64,000 nucleotides of DNA, taken from the NCBI GenBank assembly GCA_050946835.1, contig JBMNVN010000010.1:1-64000 (forward strand), written 5' to 3'. Below, in pieces: positions 27,866 to 35,625 of this stretch. Each line of letters begins with the position of its first letter. The stretch's first letter is position 1. The stretch comes from UBA1447 sp002329225. Its GTDB lineage: Bacteria > Bacillota > Clostridia > Oscillospirales > Acutalibacteraceae. The notes below the pieces were generated by a model. That model was not told where the DNA came from. It did no database searches and was given only the letters and a program-made list of their open reading frames with translations. Position numbers and translations under genes: made by a program.

Positions 27866-28744
27866 TTATGAGAGCATAACCTGTCCACCCGTTACGGGTA
27901 TGGCCTGCCCTGTTTCAAAGCACTGTTCCACACAATAGAAAACCGCTTTTGCCACATCCTCCGGCATACAGCCCCTGTTAATAGGGGTAAGGGAAAGATA
28001 ATGCTTTTTAACATCTTCTATCGTTTTTGCTCCGGATACTTTACCGGCTTTTAGGTATTGAACAAACAAGCCCTTTTCGGGGTCAGACCAAAGCGGGCCG
28101 TCATAATAATTACCGGGGCAAACCGCATTTACTTTTATTTGAAAAGGTGCAAGTTCCAAGGCAAAACTCTGTGTAAGTCCTATTCCGCCGAACTTCCCTC
28201 CGGCATAGGCAAAATTATTTTTAGAGCCCGTTAATCCGGACTTTGAGTTAATCTGAATAATATCGCTCCACATTTTATTGTTCGCCTCATACTGGGCTTT
28301 CATAATCTCCGAGGCGTATTTGGCACAATAAAAATAACCGGTATAGTTTACCTTGTTGACTCTTTCAAAAGTAGCCGAGTCCATTTCCGAAAGGGAGCCG
28401 GCTTTAAGAATACCTGCATTTGACACCATAATATCAAGCCCGCCGAAAACTTCCACCGCATCACAAACCATGGATTTAACCGATTCTTCATCACTTACAT
28501 CCACGGAAACAAAAGCCGCTCTGCCACCTAATTCGGCAATAGCCGTTTCCGCCGCTTCCTTTTGCATGGGCAGGTCTGCCAAAATCACTGCCGCTCCCTG
28601 CATGTGCATTTGTTTTGCAAGACCTAAGCCCAACCCTTGGGCGGCACCGGTTACAACCGCAATTTTACCCGCCAAACGGCCGGCTGATTCAGGGCGGCTG
28701 TTCACATTTTCTTTGGCTGTTTGCTTTGCTTTTTCAAGTGTCAT
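27866..28744 (-). CDS. Short-chain dehydrogenase, partner of the class II aldolase
   Basis: A classical SDR oxidoreductase: the nucleotide motif is TGAAQGLGLG near residue 33, NAG near 112, a catalytic Ser in QINSKSG, and YAGGK (YxxxK) near 179. The C-terminal VTGGQVML is typical. The frame extends nine residues upstream, but ATG at 28744 follows GAGGAGAG. It lies 48 bases downstream of the aldolase gene. In many bacteria these two domains form one protein (RhaD/YuxG-type aldolase plus dehydrogenase) that cleaves a deoxy-ketose phosphate and oxidises lactaldehyde. Here they are separate, so the same two-step role is inferred. Confidence 0.85.
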   Translation of the reverse strand: MTLEKAKQTAKENVNSRPESAGRLAGKIAVVTGAAQGLGLGLAKQMHMQGAAVILADLPMQKEAAETAIAELGGRAAFVSVDVSDEESVKSMVCDAVEVFGGLDIMVSNAGILKAGSLSEMDSATFERVNKVNYTGYFYCAKYASEIMKAQYEANNKMWSDIIQINSKSGLTGSKNNFAYAGGKFGGIGLTQSFALELAPFQIKVNAVCPGNYYDGPLWSDPEKGLFVQYLKAGKVSGAKTIEDVKKHYLSLTPINRGCMPEDVAKAVFYCVEQCFETGQAIPVTGGQVMLS

Positions 28745-28792
28745 TTCTCTCTCCTCTTTCAGAAATAGCATTTTGCTTTTACAAAATACTTA

Positions 28793-29896
28793 TCAGGCCT
28801 GTTTTTGACGGTATGATTCCACCTCCCAATTGACAATAAAGTCGATTAAATCATCTTCCATATGCAACGGGCCGCCAAAACTTTCGGAATAAACCGCAAT
28901 TTTTACAGCGTCGTTAAACAGTTTTTTTGCAAGCACCGCTTCCTTTTCGGTTGAAGCTAAGGAAAAAAAACCCATACCCTTCAAAAGGATGATTTTAGGC
29001 GGATAACCGTTTTTTTCCGAATACAGGTTGTATTGCTTCTCAAAGTCATTAACACTTTCCAAATAGAGAGGATAAGCCTTGCAATATACAATGTGATCGG
29101 GAGTAAAAGGCTTCAACAACGGTTGAGCCTCTGAAAGATTTGCACTGAGTCTCAGGGCCTCCGCACCGGAATCGCGGCAAATGTAAACGCTTTTTCCCAA
29201 TACATTTCGTATAGCCGTTTTCATCTGTTCAGGTCCGTCATTTGGAAGTTTCGTTTGAGACATGTCAGGCAACCTCTTTATCCGAGTTGAGATCTTGTTC
29301 AATATATCCTTAAGGCGGTTTTCAAGCTCCTCCGGGCTGTTAGCCGCTATAAATATACCGTGATTTTGCATTATTAAAACATTGGCCGTCTTACCGTTTT
29401 TAATGCTGTAATCTTCCATGGCGGAAAAGCAGGCCTTTGCCAACAAATATCCGGGCTTAGTGGAACCAATCCAGATAAAGTCATTGCCGAACAATTCCTC
29501 TGCCGACTCTTTTCCCCGTTTTGCGCAGGTAAGGGCATTAACAATGGCAGGATGCAGATGAAGAACAAAGGTTTGAGGAAAAATGCCGTGCAGGGAAGTT
29601 TCCACGCTCGGGCGTTTCCGCTCTTCCCCGGGGAGCCTGGCCGCCATCAAATCTTTCAAAACAAGGGCTTCTCTGACAGCGTCATCGTCAGGATAATCTT
29701 TTGTAAACATCTCGTCCAGCTTACGCCTGTCCATCTTTACAAAGCCTTCTTCATTAATGCCGGCAAGGGGAAAACCGGAAGCCTTTACATAGAGTATATT
29801 CCCCTCTTTTGCCGAAGTATTCCCGCCTCCTGCGAGCACCAGTTCCTCATCGGCGCCGTATTTGTTTGAAAACTTTATCAACTCTTTAAGAACCAT
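28793..29896 (-). CDS. Class II aldolase/adducin-domain protein
   Basis: A zinc-dependent class II aldolase-fold enzyme. AGGGNTSAK near residue 22 binds phosphate, HLHPAIVNA near 114 supplies the metal histidines, and MQNHGIF near 177 supplies another histidine. The C-terminal half (about 220-367) matches the extra region found in the long bifunctional aldolase/SDR proteins rather than short fuculose-phosphate aldolases. With the downstream SDR it forms a split version of that enzyme, likely for rhamnulose/fuculose-type phosphates. Fucosidase and other glycosidases lie 20 kb away, so a supply of deoxysugars is plausible. GGGG precedes ATG. Confidence 0.83.
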   Translation of the reverse strand: MVLKELIKFSNKYGADEELVLAGGGNTSAKEGNILYVKASGFPLAGINEEGFVKMDRRKLDEMFTKDYPDDDAVREALVLKDLMAARLPGEERKRPSVETSLHGIFPQTFVLHLHPAIVNALTCAKRGKESAEELFGNDFIWIGSTKPGYLLAKACFSAMEDYSIKNGKTANVLIMQNHGIFIAANSPEELENRLKDILNKISTRIKRLPDMSQTKLPNDGPEQMKTAIRNVLGKSVYICRDSGAEALRLSANLSEAQPLLKPFTPDHIVYCKAYPLYLESVNDFEKQYNLYSEKNGYPPKIILLKGMGFFSLASTEKEAVLAKKLFNDAVKIAVYSESFGGPLHMEDDLIDFIVNWEVESYRQKQA

Positions 29897-30203
29897 ATTT
29901 CGCCCCTTTGCTTTGCGGTTGCAAAGATATAATCACAGGTCATACTTTACCACACAAGGACATAAAAATAAACCCCGGCAACCGCTTATACCCGGCAAGC
30001 GGTTATGTTTCGGATTGAAAAAGATGATTGAAATTAGCCTTGATTGTAGCAAAAATTGCTTAAAGATGATAGAATAAGTGAAACTTTTTAATCTAGTACA
30101 AAGATTTAACTCGACAACACCTTTTAACAGCATCTAAAGCATCTGTTAAGGTGTTTAATTGTAGGTGGATAATCTTTGGGAATTTATTTAAGAGGAAGAC
30201 GCC
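29897..30203. other. Intergenic region before the defence operon
   Basis: Two hairpins are visible. AACCGCTT/AAGCGGTT lies at 29980-30004. A longer imperfect one, AACACCTT(TT)AACAG paired with CTGTTAAGGTGTT, lies at 30116-30155, about 50 bases before the first defence gene. Neither is followed by a T tract, so they could be operator or attenuator elements. I could not assign a convincing -35/-10 pair. Confidence 0.4.
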
Positions 30204-33200
30204 ATGGCGATCAGAATCCCTTGGGATGAAGAAGAAACCGCACTTTTGATTGACACTTATCTTCAAGTTGAAGCGAAACAGCTTACTTTGAAAGAAGCTG
30301 TTCCCCTCTTATCAAACCAACTACGTCAACGGGCTAAATGGTTGGGCATTGAGATAGATGGTATATTCCGGAATGAAAACGGAATTAGCATGAGGCTTTC
30401 AGAAATCCAATATCTGATGACAGATGGTGACTTCGGGCTTAAGAACACTTCAAACTTGTTTAAAGACATGGTTCATCTTTACAAAACAAACATGAGGCTG
30501 TTTAAAGAGATATTGAAAAAAGCAAAACAAGAGATTAATTTGAGCGAACATTCTAAAAAAAGCTTTATGGAATGGTTGTCCAATCAGGTAACCGCTGAAA
30601 AGCTCTCTGAAATGGAAAAAGTTTATTCATTTGTCGAAGATTATGCGATATCTAAAAAGTTGTTGCAAATACCTTTTTTTGAGGTGTCAGAGGCAAAAGT
30701 CATTGCGAGTCTGCGTATAGCCATTAAAAAAGATTGGGGTTTACGAGTTTGGCAAAGAAAAAAAATTACCGACATGTTCGAGGCATGCAATTACTATGAA
30801 CGCTATTTGGTAAACAGACAGAAAGAAACGGAGGGAAGGTCCAAAAGCGTTTCATTTGTTAAACCGGTCGATGTAGTTAATAAAAAACTTGACACTCCAA
30901 ATAATCCTAATGATAATTTAGAAAAACATCAGGGTAATCATTCAAACACTGAAAACACTGTAAAAGAAGAGTCGCAGCCCTATAACGCAAACGATAATGG
31001 CCTCAATTTTGTAGACTTCACCAGTTCAAACAACACATACCTACACACAAAGCCGGTCTATCTTGAGTATTTCGGGAAGCGGCATGAAGCTGATAGTTGG
31101 AGTGAAATGTATGTTTGTGTGCTTGCCTGCCTGCTTGACGATTATCCGGATAAAATCTTTGGTTTATCAAAAAACTCTTTGCAAAATGGCGGAGAGATGT
31201 GGCTTGGCGACATAAGACATCGAAGCCAAATGTCTCAACCAAGAAAGTTTGCTAAAGGTATGTTTGCGGAAGTTAATTTGAGCACTTTCGAAATAGTTCA
31301 ACGAATCCGCCATTTGTTGGACTACTGTTTGGTAGATGTTGAAAATTTAGTCGTAGCTTACCGCAATATTCAAAAAGAAACAAATGAAACAACGATTCAA
31401 CAGCTGATATACAAACAGAAAAAAGCCGTGACAGCACCGTCCTTGGCTGAAAACAAAGTTGTTGAAGGCGACCCCTTACATCTTTTGCTCAGAGATGCGG
31501 GTTTAGAATTTATTGACAATCGCCAAAACGGTGGAAATCTATGGATTGTCGGAGATAATAGGCTAATTCCGGTTATTGAACAGCTACAAAAAATGGGACT
31601 TTCTTTTCGTTTTAAAAAAGAAGGCGGCAGAAAATCCGGCGGCAGGCCGGCTTGGTGGACAAGGGATACCCTTCCTGCAGGTAAAGAACTGACGGCTTTA
31701 ACTGTACCGAAAAACTGCTTAACAACTCCGCCCTCATCAACAGCAGAATTAAGCAAAGAACGATATAATGATTTGTTAAAACAAGCATTAAACAAAGTAA
31801 CGGAAAACAGACCCGAAAGCAAATTCAGTATAATATTAAAGGAAAATCAATTTCAGCGAGGCATTTTCATAAACTCCGTCATTGATATAAAACGTTTTCG
31901 ACAACAGTGGCAAAAAAGGTATGGTGAAGAGCTTACATGCAATGATTTAGAAGTTGAGGCCAAATTACGTCAATCAGGCGTTGTCCACGATGGCAAAGTA
32001 TACCATTTAGACAACTTAATTTCACCGTCAAATCGGAAGATGTTGCTTAAATTTGTTCACCGCTGGATGGTAGAAGAAGATAAAGCACCGATTTATTATG
32101 AAGCGCTCTATAAAGCTTTTTCTGAGCAACTACAGATACATGGCGAAACAATAAATATGACAATCGATATGTTGCCAACCTGTTTAGAGGCAATAAACCC
32201 CGGATATTATCGCTTGGAAAAAAAGTTTTTAAGCTTGGGGAACAAGAAACATGATAACCATGTGCCGGATATCATTAACCTCCTTAGAGACCGAGGCGAA
32301 CCCATGAAGATTGATGAAATCTGTAATGAAATGTCACATCTAACAGAAGAGGTTATTCTCAGTACATTAAAAAAAGAAGTTTGCTTAATCAACAGCGGAA
32401 AAGACGGATATTTCCACATTGATATTTTGGATTTTAACAAAGCAAAGATAGATGAAATTGTTCGTGTGATACAATCCGAAATAAATGAAAACCATCGCAT
32501 AAGCGGAATTGAACTGGCAACCTTACTACAGGAACGTCTGCCGCATATCATGGAGCCTTGTTCTCAAATCTCAAAAATCGGCTTGCGCAATGCTTTGAAG
32601 ATATTGTTAGAAGACAAATTCTCATTTAAAGGTGACCTTGTAAGCCCACTTGGGAAAAAGCTGTCCGTATCGGATGTGTTTGCAGATTTTTGCCAAAAAA
32701 ATGAGTGCTTCACTTTACAAGATTTACGTTCTCTTGGGGACCATGTTGGACAGATTTTTTCCAGTTACCTTGACACAGTATACGATAATGCTTTAAGGAT
32801 TAGCGAAAACGATTTTGTTGCAAAGAATATGGCAAAGTTTGATGTTGAAAGTACAGATACAGCCATTGACCTGTTCTGCGCCGGCGACTATATCCCCCTT
32901 GAGGACATAACCAGTTTTAGCGCTTTCCCCAACGCCGGCTATAATTGGAATGTATTCCTGCTCCAACACTATGTATATGCATACAGTGCACGATACCGTT
33001 TGCTGCACAACGGATTCAGTGCCGGCACTGCCAAAGGCGCCATTGTGAAAAAAGATTCTCATTATTCGGAACTTAGAGATGTGCTGATTCATGATCTTGC
33101 AAACAGCCAAGTAACCCTGAGACCGGACGATGCACTGGACTTTTTTCTGCAAAGAGGTTATATTGCCAAAAGGCGCATCTCCGACATTACAAGCATTTTA

Positions 33201-33242
33201 TCGGCAGCAAGGGCAGACAGAAATAGCAAAATGAGAGGTTGA
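30204..33242 (+). CDS. Large multidomain defence-associated protein at the head of the BREX-4-like operon
   Basis: 1012 residues, without a named family I can assign. Residues 1-110 (WDEEETALLIDTYL ... FRNENGISMRL) resemble the N-terminal module found on McrB/HNH-type defence proteins. Residues about 280-390 (VYLEYFGKRHEADSWSEMY ... NLSTFEIVQRIRHLLDYC) and 425-490 (FIDNRQNGGNLWIVG ... RPAWW) match two further modules that I recall beside restriction and helicase genes. Residues about 700-780 look like winged helices. The C-terminal 200 residues are unassigned. No nuclease, helicase or methylase motif is evident. GAGGAAG precedes ATG. It ends nine bases before brxP, so it belongs to the operon; a recognition or regulatory role is inferred. 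Confidence 0.7.
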   Translation: MAIRIPWDEEETALLIDTYLQVEAKQLTLKEAVPLLSNQLRQRAKWLGIEIDGIFRNENGISMRLSEIQYLMTDGDFGLKNTSNLFKDMVHLYKTNMRLFKEILKKAKQEINLSEHSKKSFMEWLSNQVTAEKLSEMEKVYSFVEDYAISKKLLQIPFFEVSEAKVIASLRIAIKKDWGLRVWQRKKITDMFEACNYYERYLVNRQKETEGRSKSVSFVKPVDVVNKKLDTPNNPNDNLEKHQGNHSNTENTVKEESQPYNANDNGLNFVDFTSSNNTYLHTKPVYLEYFGKRHEADSWSEMYVCVLACLLDDYPDKIFGLSKNSLQNGGEMWLGDIRHRSQMSQPRKFAKGMFAEVNLSTFEIVQRIRHLLDYCLVDVENLVVAYRNIQKETNETTIQQLIYKQKKAVTAPSLAENKVVEGDPLHLLLRDAGLEFIDNRQNGGNLWIVGDNRLIPVIEQLQKMGLSFRFKKEGGRKSGGRPAWWTRDTLPAGKELTALTVPKNCLTTPPSSTAELSKERYNDLLKQALNKVTENRPESKFSIILKENQFQRGIFINSVIDIKRFRQQWQKRYGEELTCNDLEVEAKLRQSGVVHDGKVYHLDNLISPSNRKMLLKFVHRWMVEEDKAPIYYEALYKAFSEQLQIHGETINMTIDMLPTCLEAINPGYYRLEKKFLSLGNKKHDNHVPDIINLLRDRGEPMKIDEICNEMSHLTEEVILSTLKKEVCLINSGKDGYFHIDILDFNKAKIDEIVRVIQSEINENHRISGIELATLLQERLPHIMEPCSQISKIGLRNALKILLEDKFSFKGDLVSPLGKKLSVSDVFADFCQKNECFTLQDLRSLGDHVGQIFSSYLDTVYDNALRISENDFVAKNMAKFDVESTDTAIDLFCAGDYIPLEDITSFSAFPNAGYNWNVFLLQHYVYAYSARYRLLHNGFSAGTAKGAIVKKDSHYSELRDVLIHDLANSQVTLRPDDALDFFLQRGYIAKRRISDITSILSAARADRNSKMRG

Positions 33243-33251
33243 GTAAAAACA

Positions 33252-35573
33252 GTGTATTCTTATAAGTGGGATGAAACGACAGGCGGATTGCTGCTGGACA
33301 GTGCCCCGCTGAGTTTTAGCAAAGAACCGCGCCCCGTATACTACCAAGAGCTGGATATTCTTGGTTTTGACAAATATTGGAACTACGAAAAAAATGACGA
33401 CTTCCCCTATATGTGGGCAGAAGCAAACACCTACTGGTATAGAGGCAGAAAGGTTGCCCAAACCCGTGGCGGCTCCCTTTATACAGCACCTGAACTGATA
33501 CTGCTGGAGGAACCTGAACCTGACGGGCAAGCACTAAGTTTTGTGGATATTGCTACGATGGTGGAAAAGAATCGCGAATTGATGGAGCATTTAGTTCAAG
33601 ATACAATCAAGAGAGTTTACAATACATACATCCGCTATAAGGATAAAGTAGATGTTTTTTACGTTGCTTTTAGCGGAGGCAAAGATAGCATTGTGTTATT
33701 AGATTTAGTGCAGCGGACATTACCACACAATGAGTTAAAAGTGCTTTTTGGTGATACGGGAATGGAGTTCCCAGACACATATGAGCTGGTTGATGATATG
33801 GAGAGTCAACTAGCAAGCATGGGTATAGAATTTATCAGGGCAGAATCATCTCTTTCTACTGAATACACTTGGGATATATTTGGGCCTCCAGCAACAGTTA
33901 ATAGATGGTGTTGTAGTGTTCATAAAACTGCACCACAAATAATCGCTTTGAGAAAAAATACAGGCAAAATTAATTTCACCGGATTAGCATTCATAGGTGT
34001 TAGAGCAAGTGAGAGTGCTACAAGAAGCGAATATGATTATATTAGTCTAGGTGAGAAACATCAGGGACAGTACAGTTGTAATCCTATCATTGAATGGAAT
34101 TCGGCAGAAGTATATAATTATATTTTTCAAGAAAACTTAATGTTGAATAAAGCTTATATGAAGGGGAATCGTCGAGCTGGGTGTTTGGTTTGCCCAAGAG
34201 CTGCTGAACGGAGTGAGTACTTTAGCAGAGTTTGTTATCCTGAAGAATTCGAAAAATTCATTTCCCAAATTAAGTGCCAGTACATTAATTCCTTTGAATC
34301 TTCTGAAAAACTCGACAATTTTATAGCCAACGGAGGTTGGAAGGCACGAAAAAATGGAAGGGACATTGTTAGCAAGGTTGGTTATTATGAAACAATTGTT
34401 AAGGATACACAAATTTTAAAAATTGATAACCCTAGGACAAACTGGAAGGCTTGGATAAAAACAATTGGGGAACTTCAAAACGATGTTTCACCATTCAGAA
34501 TTTTGTTTAGAAATCAAGAATATATATTTGAGCTCACAAAAACGACAAATGGATATGAAGTGCGATTTGAAAGTGAATTATCGAAAGAAAACCCTTTGTT
34601 CGTGAAGGTCCTTAAAAATGTCTTCAAAAAAAGTGCCAGTTGTATTGGCTGCAGAACTTGTGAAGCAGATTGTCATAATGGATGCATTAAAATGGATAAT
34701 GGCAAAGTGCAGATAAGTGCTAATTGTGTAAAATGTTTACAGTGTCATCAGGTTGAAAAAGGGTGTTTAGTTTATAAATCTTTAGAGGGCCCTAAAGGAG
34801 GAAGACAATCCATGAACCAAAAAAGCTTAAATACTTATTCACACCATGCGCCAAAAATCGAATGGTTTAGACAGTACTTTTTGTACAAAGACAGTTTCGA
34901 CCAAAATCATTCCCTCGGCTCTCAAATGTACAGTTTTTTTCGACGTTTCTTAAGAGACGCACAACTATTAGACAATAACAGTTTTAGCTACACGGCTACT
35001 ATTATTGACCAGCTTGGATTGGAAAACATGTCTAGCTGGGGAATCATGTTAGCAAATCTAGTATATTCACCGCAGATTAACTGGTATGTTAAAAAGATTG
35101 GATTTGATGAGGAGTACACAAGAGAATATGTAACCTCACTTCTCGTTGATGATGGTGCAAAAGAGAGTTGGGTCAATGACATATGGAGTTCCTTTGGCCG
35201 TTTCCACGACTTGCCCTTTTGTAATGTTGGAATGGGGACTAACAATAGAGAAAAAAATCGAATTGTTTCCATTTTACGTAAATCTTGGAACTCACCCGAT
35301 CCTAGGGTAATTCTCTATTCTCTATTTAAATTCGCTGAAATGTGTGGAGATTATTATTCTTTTACGCTATCAAGACTTCTTAATCACGGTATAGAAAGTG
35401 ACGGGATTAGCCCAACTCAAATATTCGGCTTGGGAAGGGAAAAAATGCAAAGCATACTAATCGGTTTGGGGGTGAACTACCCGGAATTTATACATGTTAC
35501 TTTTACCCATGATTTAGATAATATTAACCTAAATAAAGAAAAAACTTCTCAGGATGTTCTGAGCCTATTTTAA
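33252..35573 (+). CDS. brxP: BrxP-like PAPS-reductase/ferredoxin protein (BREX type 4)
   Basis: A PAPS-reductase/ATP-pyrophosphatase-fold protein with the P-loop SGGKDS near residue 140. Cysteine motifs are RWCCSVHK near 218 and GCLVCPRA near 309. A ferredoxin-like 4Fe-4S segment lies near 461-503 (CIGCRTCEADC ... CVKCLQC). The C-terminal 250 residues resemble the DUF4007-type domain (inference). The fold recalls DndC and suggests sulfur chemistry on DNA in place of the methylase used by other BREX types. It starts at GTG with GAGG overlapping the preceding stop. GC falls sharply from about 33.6 kb onward (single 60-base lines near 25-38%), unlike the first 340 bases, suggesting a mosaic origin. 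Confidence 0.82.
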   Translation: MYSYKWDETTGGLLLDSAPLSFSKEPRPVYYQELDILGFDKYWNYEKNDDFPYMWAEANTYWYRGRKVAQTRGGSLYTAPELILLEEPEPDGQALSFVDIATMVEKNRELMEHLVQDTIKRVYNTYIRYKDKVDVFYVAFSGGKDSIVLLDLVQRTLPHNELKVLFGDTGMEFPDTYELVDDMESQLASMGIEFIRAESSLSTEYTWDIFGPPATVNRWCCSVHKTAPQIIALRKNTGKINFTGLAFIGVRASESATRSEYDYISLGEKHQGQYSCNPIIEWNSAEVYNYIFQENLMLNKAYMKGNRRAGCLVCPRAAERSEYFSRVCYPEEFEKFISQIKCQYINSFESSEKLDNFIANGGWKARKNGRDIVSKVGYYETIVKDTQILKIDNPRTNWKAWIKTIGELQNDVSPFRILFRNQEYIFELTKTTNGYEVRFESELSKENPLFVKVLKNVFKKSASCIGCRTCEADCHNGCIKMDNGKVQISANCVKCLQCHQVEKGCLVYKSLEGPKGGRQSMNQKSLNTYSHHAPKIEWFRQYFLYKDSFDQNHSLGSQMYSFFRRFLRDAQLLDNNSFSYTATIIDQLGLENMSSWGIMLANLVYSPQINWYVKKIGFDEEYTREYVTSLLVDDGAKESWVNDIWSSFGRFHDLPFCNVGMGTNNREKNRIVSILRKSWNSPDPRVILYSLFKFAEMCGDYYSFTLSRLLNHGIESDGISPTQIFGLGREKMQSILIGLGVNYPEFIHVTFTHDLDNINLNKEKTSQDVLSLF

Positions 35574-35625
35574 TCAAATTCCTTTTTAAAAAAGTGCAGC
35601 TGCAAAAATAAGGAGGTAATCCCCC

